In this document: positions 36,545 through 47,200 of the stretch, piece after piece | Layout: each line of letters begins with the position of its first letter | Position numbering within the stretch: position 1 is the first letter of the stretch | Source: Dromaius novaehollandiae | Taxonomy: Eukaryota > Chordata > Aves > Casuariiformes > Dromaiidae | Assembly (NCBI RefSeq): GCF_036370855.1 | Contig: NC_088113.1 | Span: 21,410,501-21,474,500 of the forward strand | DNA length: 64,000 nucleotides | Direction: 5' to 3' | Notes under the pieces: generated by a model | The model's database searches: none | Told to the model about the DNA's origin: nothing | The model's input: the letters and a program-made list of their open reading frames with translations, nothing else | Made by a program: the position numbers and the translations under genes

Positions 36545-38680
36545 CCCTGGGCGGCCGTGCCGGGGCGGGGGCCGCTCACCTGGCCCAGCCTGCCGGGTTG
36601 GGAGCAGCCGGCGGTGCACAGCTCCCTTTTAATCATTCACCGCCCTCCCTCCGCGGGCCGGGGAGACGTGACCTCCAGCACCTTCCCTGCCGCCTGCAAA
36701 GCGGCACAGTCGCCCGCAGGGCCTGGGTGCAGCGAGTGCGACCGGGCTCTGCCGGCCGAGGGCCCTGCGACGCTGGGCTCCGGCGGGGAGCAGCCGCCTC
36801 CCGGGTGCGAGCTCCCAGGGCCGCGTCCCCAGCCGGGAGCCTCCCGTGGGATGCTGGGCCACAGGGCTGGGGGGCCGCAGCATCCCGAACGCTGTGCGCA
36901 GGGCCGGGAGCCAGAGCATTCCTGTTTGCCGGCACACGGTGCTGACTGCGTGGGCAGGAGCCCGGCGCGGCGGCCGGCACGCTCAGCCCCTCTCCGGCTG
37001 CTCCCGCCGGCTGCGGGCGGCTTTGGCTGGAAGGAGCACAGAGCAGCCAGTCACGCAGGGGCAAGGTACAACCTCGGGGCAAAGGCGCCGGGCACCTCAC
37101 CCAGGTGCAGACCCTGCAGCTCCCCGGCCCCGGCCGCCGCCGCGCTTCGCCCTGCCGCAAGCCCGGCCCCGGCTCCCTCCCGCCGCGGCGCCAGCGCCTC
37201 CGGCGCGGTTTGCTGCTGGCGTCCGTAGGAGCGCGGCCGCGCAGCCCCGTCTCGCGCACAGCTGGCAGCCGGGAAACCCTGCGCTCCGGGACCGCGAGCC
37301 AAGGGAGCGATAAGGGCAATTACCGGAGCAGCCAAGTGAGCAGAATGATAAACCTCAAAGGCAAGCGCTGCTGGCAGCCCCGCCGCAGAGGCAGCCGCCC
37401 GATAACGGCGGGCACCGGAGCCGGCCCGCACCCGGCGCGGGACGGGGCCACGGGGTGGGCAGTGCCGCCCGGCCGGGGAGCGGGCTGCGGGCCCGGGGCT
37501 GCGGGTCCCCGGCACGGTGCCACTGGGCAGCGCTCGCTCCGCGGCGCGACTGGCACCCGCATCCCGCCCGGCCCCGGAGCCAGGAGCCCCCAGGCTTCAG
37601 CAGGGCACAGGGGATGGGTAGCTGGCACTGCGCCGCTGCTGTCCCCGCCGTGGCCAGGATGGAAATGCAGAGCCGTCCTCGGTGTCTGCGCCAGCTCCAG
37701 CATCAACACCTGCACCGGGGAGGGCACCGCAGGCAATTGCAAACAGTTACTGATTACCCGCGCTCCGCACCTTGCTGCGCTGGGCTTAAGTCACCCGGAA
37801 GCAGACACCGGCAGAGGCGGCAAAGCCTCATGATGGGGAGCAGGGCCGGGCCCCGCGGGGTCTGCAAAGCTCCAGCCTGGCACCTCCACCGGAGTGGGGA
37901 CGCGGCTGCTCCCCGGCTGCCCGCCCCAGCTGCCCGCCCCGGGGACAAGGGTGCAGCGCCGGGGTGGGTGCGCGCCCCACCAGGATGCTCCAGGGATGCT
38001 CCAGGGATGCTCCGGGGATGCTCCGGGGATGCTCCGCCACCGGCACACCGCCGAGCATGGGAGCCGTGGTCCCAGGGGCTCCCCACGCCACCCTGGGTGC
38101 CATCAGGAATTCAAGCCGCCGCCGATAGCACCCGCAGATGCCACGAGAACTGGCGGAGCGGCAAACACTGATGAGCGCAGGGCAGCTGCCCGGGGTGATT
38201 TGCATCACCTGCTTAGCTGGGACTGTGCAAACAAAGCCCGGCTCGGCGCTGCCAAGTGCCACCAGGCACCCAGGCATGCCGGAGGCCGGCACGGGTGCCG
38301 CGGCGCAGCGAATCCCAGAGAGCAGTGTGGCAAGGGGCCCGGGGTCGGGCGGCCGCCCGCGATGCCCTGGAGCGCCCGATTGCGGCTCGCCTGCGGGAAG
38401 GGCGGCCGAGGCCCCGCCGATGGCAGCATCGCTGGGCCGGGCGCTGCCGCAGGCGGAGGGCTCCCGCGCGCGAGCGGCCTTTGGCTGCCGTTCCTGCCGG
38501 GCAGGTTTTCTGCGTAGACGCCTGGGCTGCTCGAGGCTCCCCCTTCCTGGTCGGCAGCCAGCAGCGAGCAGATACCTGATACTCGGGGATTGTGCAACGG
38601 CGCGAGGGGGGAGCCTGGCCCTGCCGGTTCCCTGCGAGCCACCCGGAAGGCAGTCCCCTCCCGCCCCGGCCCCACCTGGG
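36545..38680. other. Intergenic between orphan exon and WFDC2, no gene seen
   Basis: GC-rich. Contains a short 13-bp tandem array, ggatgctccaggg/ggatgctccgggg, at 37983-38036. No WAP or Kunitz exon is visible. Confidence 0.55.
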
Positions 38681-38686
38681 GAAGAG

Positions 38687-38693
38687 CTTAAAG
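38687..38693 (+). promoter_or_regulatory. WFDC2: TATA-like element of WFDC2
   Basis: CTTAAAG 42-48 bases upstream of the ATG, the same variant TATA (TTAAA/TTTAAA) used by several genes in this cluster. Confidence 0.55.
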
Positions 38694-38734
38694 CCCAGCC
38701 GGGGTGGCCCGCGCGCAGACGGCGCCCCTGCACC

Positions 38735-40891
38735 ATGCTCCCGGCCAGCAGCGCGCTCGTCCTCGTGGGGCTCCTGGCGCTCTGGGCCGAGCTGCCGCCG
38801 GCATCTGCCCAGAATGACACCAGTGAGTACGAACGCGGGGCCTCGCCCCAGCCCCAGCCCCGGCCCAGCTGCCACCATCAGCCCGGCCAGGGCTGCAGCA
38901 CAGCGCTGGGAGCCCCGTAGCATCCCACACACAGCCCTGGGCTCTGCAGCATCCCCACACCCAGCCCCAGGGCTGCAGGAAGCATCGCCCACTCGCCAGG
39001 CTTGCATCAGCCCGGCCAGGGCTGCAGCTGGGCCCTGGGAGCCCCCTGCCCATGCCAGCACCCCAGGACCCCGCAGCATCCCTGCACCCAGCCCTGGGGC
39101 TCTGCAGCATCCCTGCACCCAGCCCTGGGGCTCTGCAGCATCCCTGCGCCCAGCCCTGGGGCCCTGCAGCATCCTTGCGCCCAGCCCTGGGACCCCGCAG
39201 CATCCCTGCGCCCAGCCCCAGGACCCCGCAGCATCCCTGCACCCAGCCCTGGGGCCCTGCAGCATCCCTGCGCCCAACCCTGGGGCTTCACAGCACCCTG
39301 CACCCAGCCCCAGGACCCCGCAGCACCCCTGCACCCAGCCCCGGGACCCCGCAGCATCCCTGCACCCAGCCCCGGGACCCCGCAGCACCGCTGCACCCAG
39401 CCCTGGGACCCCGCAGCATCCCTGCACCCAGCCCTGGGACCCCGCAGCATCCCTGCGCCCAGCCCTGGGACCCCGCAGCATCCCTGCGCCCAGCCCCGGG
39501 ACCCCGCAGCACCCCTGCACCCAGCCCTGGGGCTTCACAGCACCCTGCACCCAGCCCTGGGACCCCGCAGCATCCCTGCACCCAGCCCTGGGACCCCGCA
39601 GCATCCCTGCACCCAGCCCTGGGGCTTCACAGCACCCTGCACCCAGCCCTGGGACCCCGCAGCATCCCTGCACCCAGCCCCGGGACCCTGCAGCATCCCT
39701 GCACCCAGCCCTGGGGCTTCACAGCACCCTGCACCCAGCCCTGGGACCCCGCAGCATCCCTGCGCCCAACCCTGGGGCTGGGGGGAGCGTCGCCCTCCCA
39801 CCCACCCACCCATCGTGCCCTCCCAGGGGCCGGCGGCCGCGACGGCCCCGGCTCCCCCCACACCCCCCGCCTTTGCGTTTCAGCGAAAGCCGGCGTGTGC
39901 CCCGACGCGGCGGCGGCGGAGGCCAACTGCACGCTGGGCTGCCAGGCCGACAGCGACTGCGAGAGCAGCCGCAAGTGCTGCCCGGCCGCCTGCGGCAGGG
40001 CCTGCCAGGACCCCGACGGTAACGTCCCTCCCGCTGCGGCCCCGCTGCCCCGGCCGGGCGCTCCGCGGGTGACGCCGGCCTGCAGGGGCGGCCCGGGGCT
40101 CCCAGGGCTCACGGGGGCCGGTGTGGCCCCGGGGTCCTGGGTGCGCGTGGCACGGCCGGCTCCTCCGTGCCCGGGCGCCGGGCAGCGTGGTTACCCAAGC
40201 CTCGCCGTGCAGTACCGAGCCAAGCGCCGCCGCGGCGTCGGTGTGCTGTTCCCGCGGGGCTGCCGCCCGGCACGGTGCAGCCTGTCCGTGCACTTGCCGT
40301 GTGCTGCTGCTCCCCACGATAGGCATTTCTGCAAACTTTGCTGAGTTTTGGTGCTGCCCGGGCAGAGCCGGCGGCCCCGGACGGCTCCGCGGCCACGCGT
40401 GGGGCTGCGCTTGGCGCTGGCACCGTGCTGCTCCCTACCCTGCGCTCGGCAAGAGCCTGCCGCCTCCGCGGGCTCCCTGCTGCTCCGCCTGCACCGGGAC
40501 GTCGGCCCCGCGGTGCCGGGCCGGGCCGTGCTCGCCACACCGGCGCTCCGGGAGAGGCGACCGGGCAGGACCCGGCTCCCCGCGGCGAGCACGCGGCTGC
40601 ACGGCAGCTCCAGGCTCCCCGTCGCCCACGCAAGGACGGAGCGCGCCCAGCCGTGGCACCGCGAGGGCGGCCGGCAGAGCCAAGCTGGGGCGCGGGGCCG
40701 GGCGAGCCGGGTCTCACGCCGCGTCCCTTCGCCTTGCAGAGAAGCCGGGCACCTGCCCGCCGGTGAAGCCGGGGATCCCCATGCTGGGGCTCTGCGTGAA
40801 CCAGTGCAAGACGGACTCCAACTGCTCCGGGGCCCTGAAGTGCTGCCGCAACGGCTGCGGCAAGGACTCCTGCATCACCCCGCTCCAGTGA
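38735..40891 (+). CDS. WFDC2: WAP four-disulfide core domain protein 2 (HE4)
   Basis: Three coding exons, phase-1 introns: 38735-38822, 39884-40018, 40740-40891 (375 nt, 124 aa, the same length as human WFDC2). Exon 1 is a signal peptide with core [10 protein letters not shown]. Exon 2 is an 8-Cys WAP starting [17 protein letters not shown] with an N-glycosylation sequon at NCT. Exon 3 is the second 8-Cys WAP, with [13 protein letters not shown] and [15 protein letters not shown], very close to the second domain of WFDC2. WFDC2 is a secreted epithelial protein with protease-inhibitory and antimicrobial activity reported in mammals. The stop lies just before a possible 3'-UTR intron (tgag|gtcaga to ctccgcag|gcaccg at about 40979), and AATAAA follows at 41097. 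The intron-1 minisatellite sits between exons 1 and 2. Confidence 0.93.
39048..39785. repeat. 31-bp minisatellite in WFDC2 intron 1
   Basis: About 23 copies of a unit catccctgcacccagccctg + ggaccccgcag (31 bp, for example at 39571 and 39602), with variant copies of slightly different length. It produces long frames in all six registers. Confidence 0.93.
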
Positions 40892-41096
40892 GGTCAGACG
40901 GCCCCGCGGAGCCGCCGGCGGCCCGGGACCCCCGCGCCGTGCCGCTCACGGCCCTGCCGCGCTCTCCCCCCTCCGCAGGCACCGCCGGCGCCGGGGAGTC
41001 GCTGCCGCCGCGCTCGCCCAGCCGGGCCCCGGCCCGCACCCCGCTCGGAGCCGCGGCACCCTGCCCCGGCGCTCGCCGCAGCCCCGCGCTCTCGCC

Positions 41097-41102
41097 AATA
41101 AA
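41097..41102 (+). terminator. WFDC2: Polyadenylation signal of WFDC2
   Basis: ccAATAAAgcagcc about 205 bases after the stop codon. This is the only AATAAA before the next gene. Confidence 0.85.
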
Positions 41103-41680
41103 GCAGCCTCTCCCCGCAGCTCTCGTGCCGCGTCTCCCTCGCCACCCGCCGCGCGCCCGGCCGGGCCCCCCCTGCACCGCAGGACCCCGGCGCTGCCGCA
41201 GCTGGTGGAGCTGCTCCCCGCTCCGCAACGGCCCGGGGACGGGGACAGGGATGCGGACGGGGTGCAATTGCACGAGCATCTCCCCCCCCCACCAATGCGC
41301 TGCCTGCCCGGGGCCGCGTGGTCCCCGCATGGGAGCCCACGGCGCGGTGAAGCCCCACGCGCCGCATCCCCGGCATCGCCCAAGGCAGGACGCCCTGCCG
41401 CCAGCTCCCTGCCGAGCCCTCCTACGGCCCCCCGGGACCCAGCCCCCCCCGCACCCGCCGGGCCCCCCCAACACGTGCCACCCGCGCGGTGTGGGGAGCC
41501 GGGGCTGCCGCGGGCCGCCGGTGACCCGGAAAGGGCCGCGCTGCGGAGGGCGCTCGCGACGGGCCCCGTGCCCGGCGCTGCCCGGCAGCCTCCCCCGGCG
41601 CAGATTGTTCGTGCCGGCGCTCCCACGGTGCCGGGCCGTGGGAACCAGCCGTGCGGCCGGACCCCCCCGCCCCGGCAGGG
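41103..41680. other. Intergenic, no gene seen
   Basis: GC-rich spacer of under 600 bases between the WFDC2 poly(A) signal and the promoter of the five-WAP gene. No exon pattern. Confidence 0.6.
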
Positions 41681-41688
41681 TTTATATC
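41681..41688 (+). promoter_or_regulatory. TATA box of the five-WAP gene
   Basis: gggTTTATATCgcc about 105 bases before the ATG. Between the two lie short arrays of cacgg and ctcgg pentamers (41706-41776) that would form the 5' UTR. Confidence 0.6.
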
Positions 41689-41789
41689 GCCGGCGGCCGG
41701 CGCAGCGCGGCACAGCACAGCACGGCACGGCACGGCACTGCTCGGCTCGGCTCGGCTCGGCTCGGCTCGGCTCGGCTCCCAGCAGCACC

Positions 41790-43317
41790 ATGCCCGGCGG
41801 GCGCGCGATCCTCCTGCTGCTCCTGGCCCTGCCGCCCCCCGCGACGGCCCAGCCGCAGGGCGCTGGGGGCCGGGGCGCTGCCCCCGCAGCCACCCCCCCG
41901 CCGCCGCTGCCACGCCGGGCCCCCCACGGGCGCTGGCCCCCCGCCGCCACCGCGGTGCCGGGCAAGGCGGGCGAGTGCCCGGCGGGGAGCAGGGGGCTGC
42001 CGCGGCCCCCCCGGCTCTACTGCCTCTCCGACCACAGCTGCCCCGGCGCCGAGAAGTGCTGCGACACCGGGCAGAGCAGGAGCTGCCTCCTCCCCGCCGC
42101 AGGTACCGCCGGCGGCACGCGGGGTGCGGCCGGGTCCGGTGCTGGCACCGGCCGCGGGTGCAGCGAGCGTCTCCCTTGCAGCGAGCCCGGGCTACTGCCC
42201 CGCCGCGGGCAGCGCCGGCGCGGACGCCTGCGGGACGAGCTGCCGCAACGACACCGCCTGCGGCCCCGGGCAGAAGTGCTGCGGCCTCGGCTGCTGCCCC
42301 CGCTGCGTGCCAGCGCAGCCAGGTACCGCCGCCGGCATCGTGCGCCGCTGCGGGGCCCCGCGCGGCCTGGTGCACGGTGCATCCTGCGGCGCCGGGCGGG
42401 CAGCCCCCAACGCGCTCCCCTTGCAGCCAAGCCCGGCGTCTGCCCGAGGCGGCGAGCCCCGCGGAGCGGCACCGCCTGCGCCAACCGCTGCGACGACGAC
42501 CGCGGCTGCCCCGGCGCCCACAAGTGCTGCTTCTCCGGCTGCGGCCTGGCGTGCACCCCCCCGTCCGCAGGTACGGCCCCGCGGCGCTCCCCTCCCTCCC
42601 CGGCGCGTGCCCGGCCGCCCCGGCCCCGGCGGCGGTGCCCGGCAGAGCGTGCCGGCGGTGGCGGCTCGCCAGCCCCAGCGAGCGCAGCACCGCGCCGCGG
42701 GGCCGGGGCCGTGACCGCGACCGTGACGCCGGCGGCGGCTGTGCCGCAGCGAAGCCCGGCGCCTGCCCCGCGGTGCTGCGCGGCTCCCTGGGACCCTGCG
42801 CCGAGCTGTGCCACACCGACGGCGACTGCCCCGGCGCCGCCAAGTGCTGCCCCACCGGCTGCGGCCGCACCTGCAAGCCGCCCACCGAGGGTAAAGGCGG
42901 CCGTGCCCCCTCCCGCGCCGGGGCTGTGCACCGGAGCTGCCCGCCGCCACCGGGACGCCGGTGCCCGGGTGAGAGGCTCGGCGCCGCCGCGGCACGGCAG
43001 CTCCGCGTGCCAGCCCTCACCGCCGGCCCTCTCTCCGCATGTGCCAGCGCGGCCCGGGCTCTGCCCCGGTGTCACCGCCGCCTCCGCCACCGCCCCGGCC
43101 GGGGGGTGCCCGGCGCTGTGCTGGGAGGACCGGGACTGCCCCCCCGGGCAGAAGTGCTGCCTGCTGGAGTGCGGTCGCGCCTGCGTCGCCCCGCGCCGCG
43201 GTAGGGCCCGACCGGCACCGGCACCGCACTGGGCCTGGGCGCCCCTGCTCCCGCCCGCGGGACGGGAACGGCCTTCCTCTGCTGACCTCCTCCTCCTCCT
43301 CCGCAGGCTCAGCCTAG
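41790..43317 (+). CDS. Secreted five-WAP-domain protein (WFDC family)
   Basis: Six exons, all junctions phase 1: 41790-42102, 42182-42322, 42427-42570, 42750-42890, 43048-43200, 43307-43317 (903 nt, 300 aa). Exon 1 holds a signal peptide with core ILLLLLALPPP, a Pro/Ala/Arg-rich linker of about 35 residues and WAP1, all without an intron. WAP1 has only six Cys: the second and seventh canonical Cys are both missing (CCDTGQ in place of CCxxGC). WAP2 has nine Cys (an extra one after C7, GLGCCPRC), and WAP3-5 have the standard eight. The last exon adds only GSA and a stop. A secreted multi-WAP inhibitor or antimicrobial is the likely role; specific targets cannot be read from sequence. AATAAA lies at 43507. 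No ortholog assigned. Confidence 0.88.
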
Positions 43318-43506
43318 CCCTGCCCGGGGAGGGCTGCACCGGGAGCCGACCTGGCCCGGCCTCGCGCGCCCGCAGCGGCCCCCAGCCGAGCCCCCCCGGC
43401 CGTGCGCAGCCCCCGCCGGCACCGTGCTCCCGGCAGCCTGGGGGCTGGGGGGGACCGTCCCGCCCGTGCACCGCCCCGGGGGCCCCGCTCTGCTTAGAAG
43501 CACCAA

Positions 43507-43516
43507 AATAAATAAA
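43507..43516 (+). terminator. Overlapping polyadenylation signals of the five-WAP gene
   Basis: aaAATAAATAAAgc contains two overlapping AATAAA hexamers (43507 and 43511), about 190 bases after the stop codon. Confidence 0.85.
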
Positions 43517-44225
43517 GCAGCATGTGGCAACGTCGCCGTTTGGGGTCGGCGTGTCTGCGACTCGCCCCGGGGGTCCAGCCCCGGCACTGGCTGCACCGCA
43601 GCCCCTCCACGCTGCACGGGTGCCCAGCAGCGGCTCCCACGGCTTCGGGTGGCTCCCACGGCTCCCACGGCTCCTGTGCCTCCCGTGGCTCCGGGTGGCT
43701 CCTGCAGCTCCTGCGACTCCCATGGCTCTGGGAGTCAGGGCTGGGAGATGCTCCCGTCCCCGTCCCCGTGCCGGCGCCGAGTGCGGTCGTGCCGTCGGCT
43801 GGTTGCAGGGATGCGGCACTGGGCTGTCCCGGCCAGGAGCACCAGAAACCAGTTCCCTGGGATTCCTCGCACCGGGAAGGTCCGGCTGCATCCCGGGTGT
43901 GAAAATCTGCCCGGGGTGAAGTCGCGGGTGGGGGCAGCCGGGGCGCCAGCCTGGGGCGAGGGGAGCACCGGGGCCGCGGCGGGCACTGCTCCCTGCCCCC
44001 GGCCGCCCGGGGTCCCCCGCCGGGCACGGCTGCTCCACCCCGGCCCCCCTGGCCCCCCCCGCGCCCCGGCCCCGCGGTCGCCCTGACCCGCGCGGCCCCG
44101 CGGCGATAAGCGGCCTGAGTGGCAGGGCGCCCGCAGCTTCTGGGAACCGTCCCTCCTCCGCCGCTCCTGCCCCGCCGGCCGGCGCGAGCGGCACCGGGGG
44201 CCGGGCCGGCGCCCCGCAACCCCCC
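43517..44225. other. Intergenic, no gene seen
   Basis: Spacer between the five-WAP gene and the giant WAP gene. It contains a small cluster of ggctcccacggctcc repeats at about 43635-43730. No exon pattern. Confidence 0.55.
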
Positions 44226-44231
44226 CAGTGC

Positions 44232-44238
44232 TTTTAAA
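44232..44238 (+). promoter_or_regulatory. TATA-like element of the 16-WAP gene
   Basis: cTTTTAAAgc, 50-56 bases upstream of the ATG at 44288. Confidence 0.6.
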
Positions 44239-44287
44239 GCCAGGTCCAGCTCGGCCCCGGGCGCGCACAGGCATCGCCGGCGGCACC

Positions 44288-47200
44288 ATGGCGCCGGGGG
44301 GCTGCTTCCTCCTGGGGCTCCTCATCCTCGCGGCAGAGCTGGGCGCCGCGGCGGAGGGCAGCGGTGAGTAGCCGGCGGGTGATGCCGGGTGCAGGCGGCC
44401 CCTTGCGCCCGACACCCCGGGACCCGCTACGCGCCCGGGCCAGGCAGCCGAGCTGCGTGTCTGCGTGTCTGCGTGTCTGCGTGTCCACATGTCCGTGTGT
44501 CCGTGTCCCTGCGCTCCCCCTTGCAGCCCCGCGCGGGGACGGGCATCGCGTGCACACGCAGCCACGGGGGCGGCTCACCCGCCGCAGCCCCCTCTGCCGC
44601 GCCGGCACAGCGGCGGTTTCGGTTCTTTGTTTTCCCCGAGCAGCTGCTGTTTGCGGCGAAACCTCCCGCGGTGCCTCTGTTTGCAGCCCAAACAGGCGGC
44701 GCTGCCGGCAGCCGGCCAGGGACGCTCGCGGATGCCACCGCTGCCCCCGCGTCCCCGGCTCGGCGGGCAGGAGCCAGGCGCGGAGACGAGCCCGTGCCGA
44801 GGCGGGGGGATCCCCGGGTGCCCGGCAGCAGCACGAGGTGCCCGCGGGAGGCGGCGGGCGGTGAGGATGCGCCGCCAGTGCGGGATGCTCGGGGACCGCT
44901 GCCGCCCCGCTCGCCCCGACCCGCTGCCGGCTGCAACGGGCACCCGGGGCAGGGCTCCGCCTCTGCTCTGCCCCTCTGCCAGCGGCGCCCTGCCAGGGTC
45001 CTGCCGGCCCCCGCCGCCCTGCCAGGCTCCCGGCCATGCCGCCATCCCCGCTCCGGCTGTGCTGTCGCAACCGGGCGGCCGTGACCCGCAGGCGAGGCCG
45101 GTCAGCCCGACCCCGGCCCCGCTCCAGCCCCGCTCCGGCCCCCGGCACGTGCCGCCCGCTCACGCTGCCCCTCCGCAGCCCGCGCCGGTGCCTGCCCCCC
45201 GCCAGCAGCGCGGCCCGGCCTCGCGCCCTGCGCCGACGCCTGCGCCGACGACCGGGGGTGCCCGGAGGAGCAGAAATGCTGCTTTACCGGCTGCGGCCTC
45301 GGCTGCGTGACACCGCGGGGAAACAGCAGTGGTGACTTTCCACCCCCTGAGGACGTGGACTGGAGCCTGAGTCATGCGGAGCCGAGTGACCTGGGTGACG
45401 GGGCAGAGGGACCTGCCGCGGGGGCGGGACAGGCTGCAGGAAGGGTGCACGGGGCAGGGAAGGGGTGCACGGGGCAGGAAGGGGTGCACGGGGCAGGGAA
45501 GGGGTGCACGGAGCGGGAAGGGGTGCACGGGGCAGGAAGGGGTGCACAGGGCAGGGAAGGGGTGCATGGGGCAGGGAAGGGGTGCAGGCAGCAGGGAAGG
45601 GGTGCACGGGGCAGGAAGGGGTGCACGGGGCAGGGAAGGGGTGCACGGAGCGGGAAGGGGTGCACTGGGCAGGAAGGGGTGCACGGGGCAGGAAGGGTTG
45701 CACGGAGCAGGAAGGGGTGCACGGGGCAGGGAAGGGGTGCACGGAGCAGGAAGGGTGCATGTGGCAGGAAGGGGTGCATGGGGCAGGAAGGGGTGCACAG
45801 GGCAGGGAAGGGGTGCACGGAGCAGGAAGGGGTGCACGGGGCAGGAAGGGGTGCACAGGGCAGGGAAGGGGTGCACAGGGCAGGGAAGGGGTGCACGGGG
45901 CGGGAAGGGGTGCATGGGGCAGGAAGGGGGCAGGCAAGGCAGGCCAGGAGCAGCGTGGTGGGTCCCCCACGGCAGCGGAGCCCCCCCGCCGCTGGCACCG
46001 CTCACCGCCCGTCCCCGCCGCAGGGAAGCCCCAGAAGCCGGGCAGCTGCCCGCGGGACTTCACGCGCTGCCTCCGGCCGGAGCCCCCGCTCTGCGCCAAC
46101 GACTCCGGCTGCCCTGGCTGGCAAAAGTGCTGCCACCGCGAGTGCCGGCTCCGCTGCACGCCGCCGGCCGAAGGTACGGCAGCGCCCGGCACGGCCCCGC
46201 CGCGGCACGGTCCCCACTGCAGCACGGTCCCCAGCGTCCGCCATGGCACGGTCGCCAGTGCAGCGTGGTCCCCACTGTGGCACAGTCCCCCAGCACCCAC
46301 CGCAGCCCCGATCGGCTCTGGTGCACGAGCCGGCCCCGGGTGTCCCAGGCCCAGGCAGGCAGGGGCCGGCGGAGCTTTCCCGGCGCTGCCCTGGGGACAC
46401 CGGCCGCGCAGCCGCCTCACCGCTTGCCCCGGCCACTCGGTGTTGCAGAGAAGCCCGGCGTCTGCCCCGCGGCCATCCCGGAGGGGCTCTTTTATCCCTG
46501 CTCCTTCCAGTGCCTGGAGGACAAGGATTGCCTGGGAAATAAGAAGTGCTGCCTGCTCGGCTGCGGCCCTGCCTGCCTGGTGCCGGTGCAGGGTAAGGTC
46601 TGCCCGGGGCGCAGCCGGGGCGGCAGGGAGCTTCGCGCAGCCCGTGCGTCCCCGCGGGCGGCTGCACGGGGCTCTCTGTGCTGCAGATCCCTGCGGGCTG
46701 CCGGCGCCGATGGGGCGCTGCGCCGGCTACGTGCGCCGCTTCTTCTACAACGGCACCGCGGGCGAGTGCCAGGCGTTCCTCTACGGCGGCTGCGGCGGAA
46801 ACCCCAACAACTTCGCGAGCCGGGCGGCGTGTCTGCGCGCCTGCACCGGCCGCGGTGAGGGGCTGAGCACAGCGGCCGCCCCGGCGGGCTGCATCCCCCG
46901 GCCCCGCGGGGCCCGCGGGCGAGCACCGGCTCTGCTCCGCAGGCGACCCCGGCGAGTGCCGAGACGACGGCGACTGCCCCGACGCGCAGAGATGCTGCAA
47001 CGGCAGCTGCGGCCCCCCGTGCCAGCCCGCGGGCCCGGCCGGTGAGCGGTGCCACGTGGGGACGGGTCCGTGCTGCCCGCAGATGGCACGCAGCCCCGCC
47101 GCGACCCCCCCCCCCGGGCAGCGCCGCTCCCTGCCGAGCCTGTGTCTGGACACGTGCACGGCGCTGCTCGGACACGTGCACGGCGCTGCTCGGACACAGC

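Noticed and set aside
36211-36640. Cys/Ala/Pro-rich and His/Gly/Thr-rich frames over 36.2-36.6 kb
   Set aside because: Translations of the pentamer satellite in different registers.
36715-36830. Possible domain exon for the orphan signal peptide (GPGCSECDRALPAEG...)
   Set aside because: A phase-1 acceptor exists, but cysteine spacing does not match WAP or Kunitz and no clear donor or stop context follows.
39048-40020. Large plus-strand Pro/Ser/Ala-rich frames up to 476 codons running into WFDC2 exon 2
   Set aside because: Minisatellite read-through. WFDC2 exon 2 has its own acceptor (gtttcag) and the WAP frame.
45374-46858. Gly/Cys-rich repeat frames across intron 2 of the 16-WAP gene
   Set aside because: Produced by the 19-20-bp minisatellite; they only touch real exons in passing.
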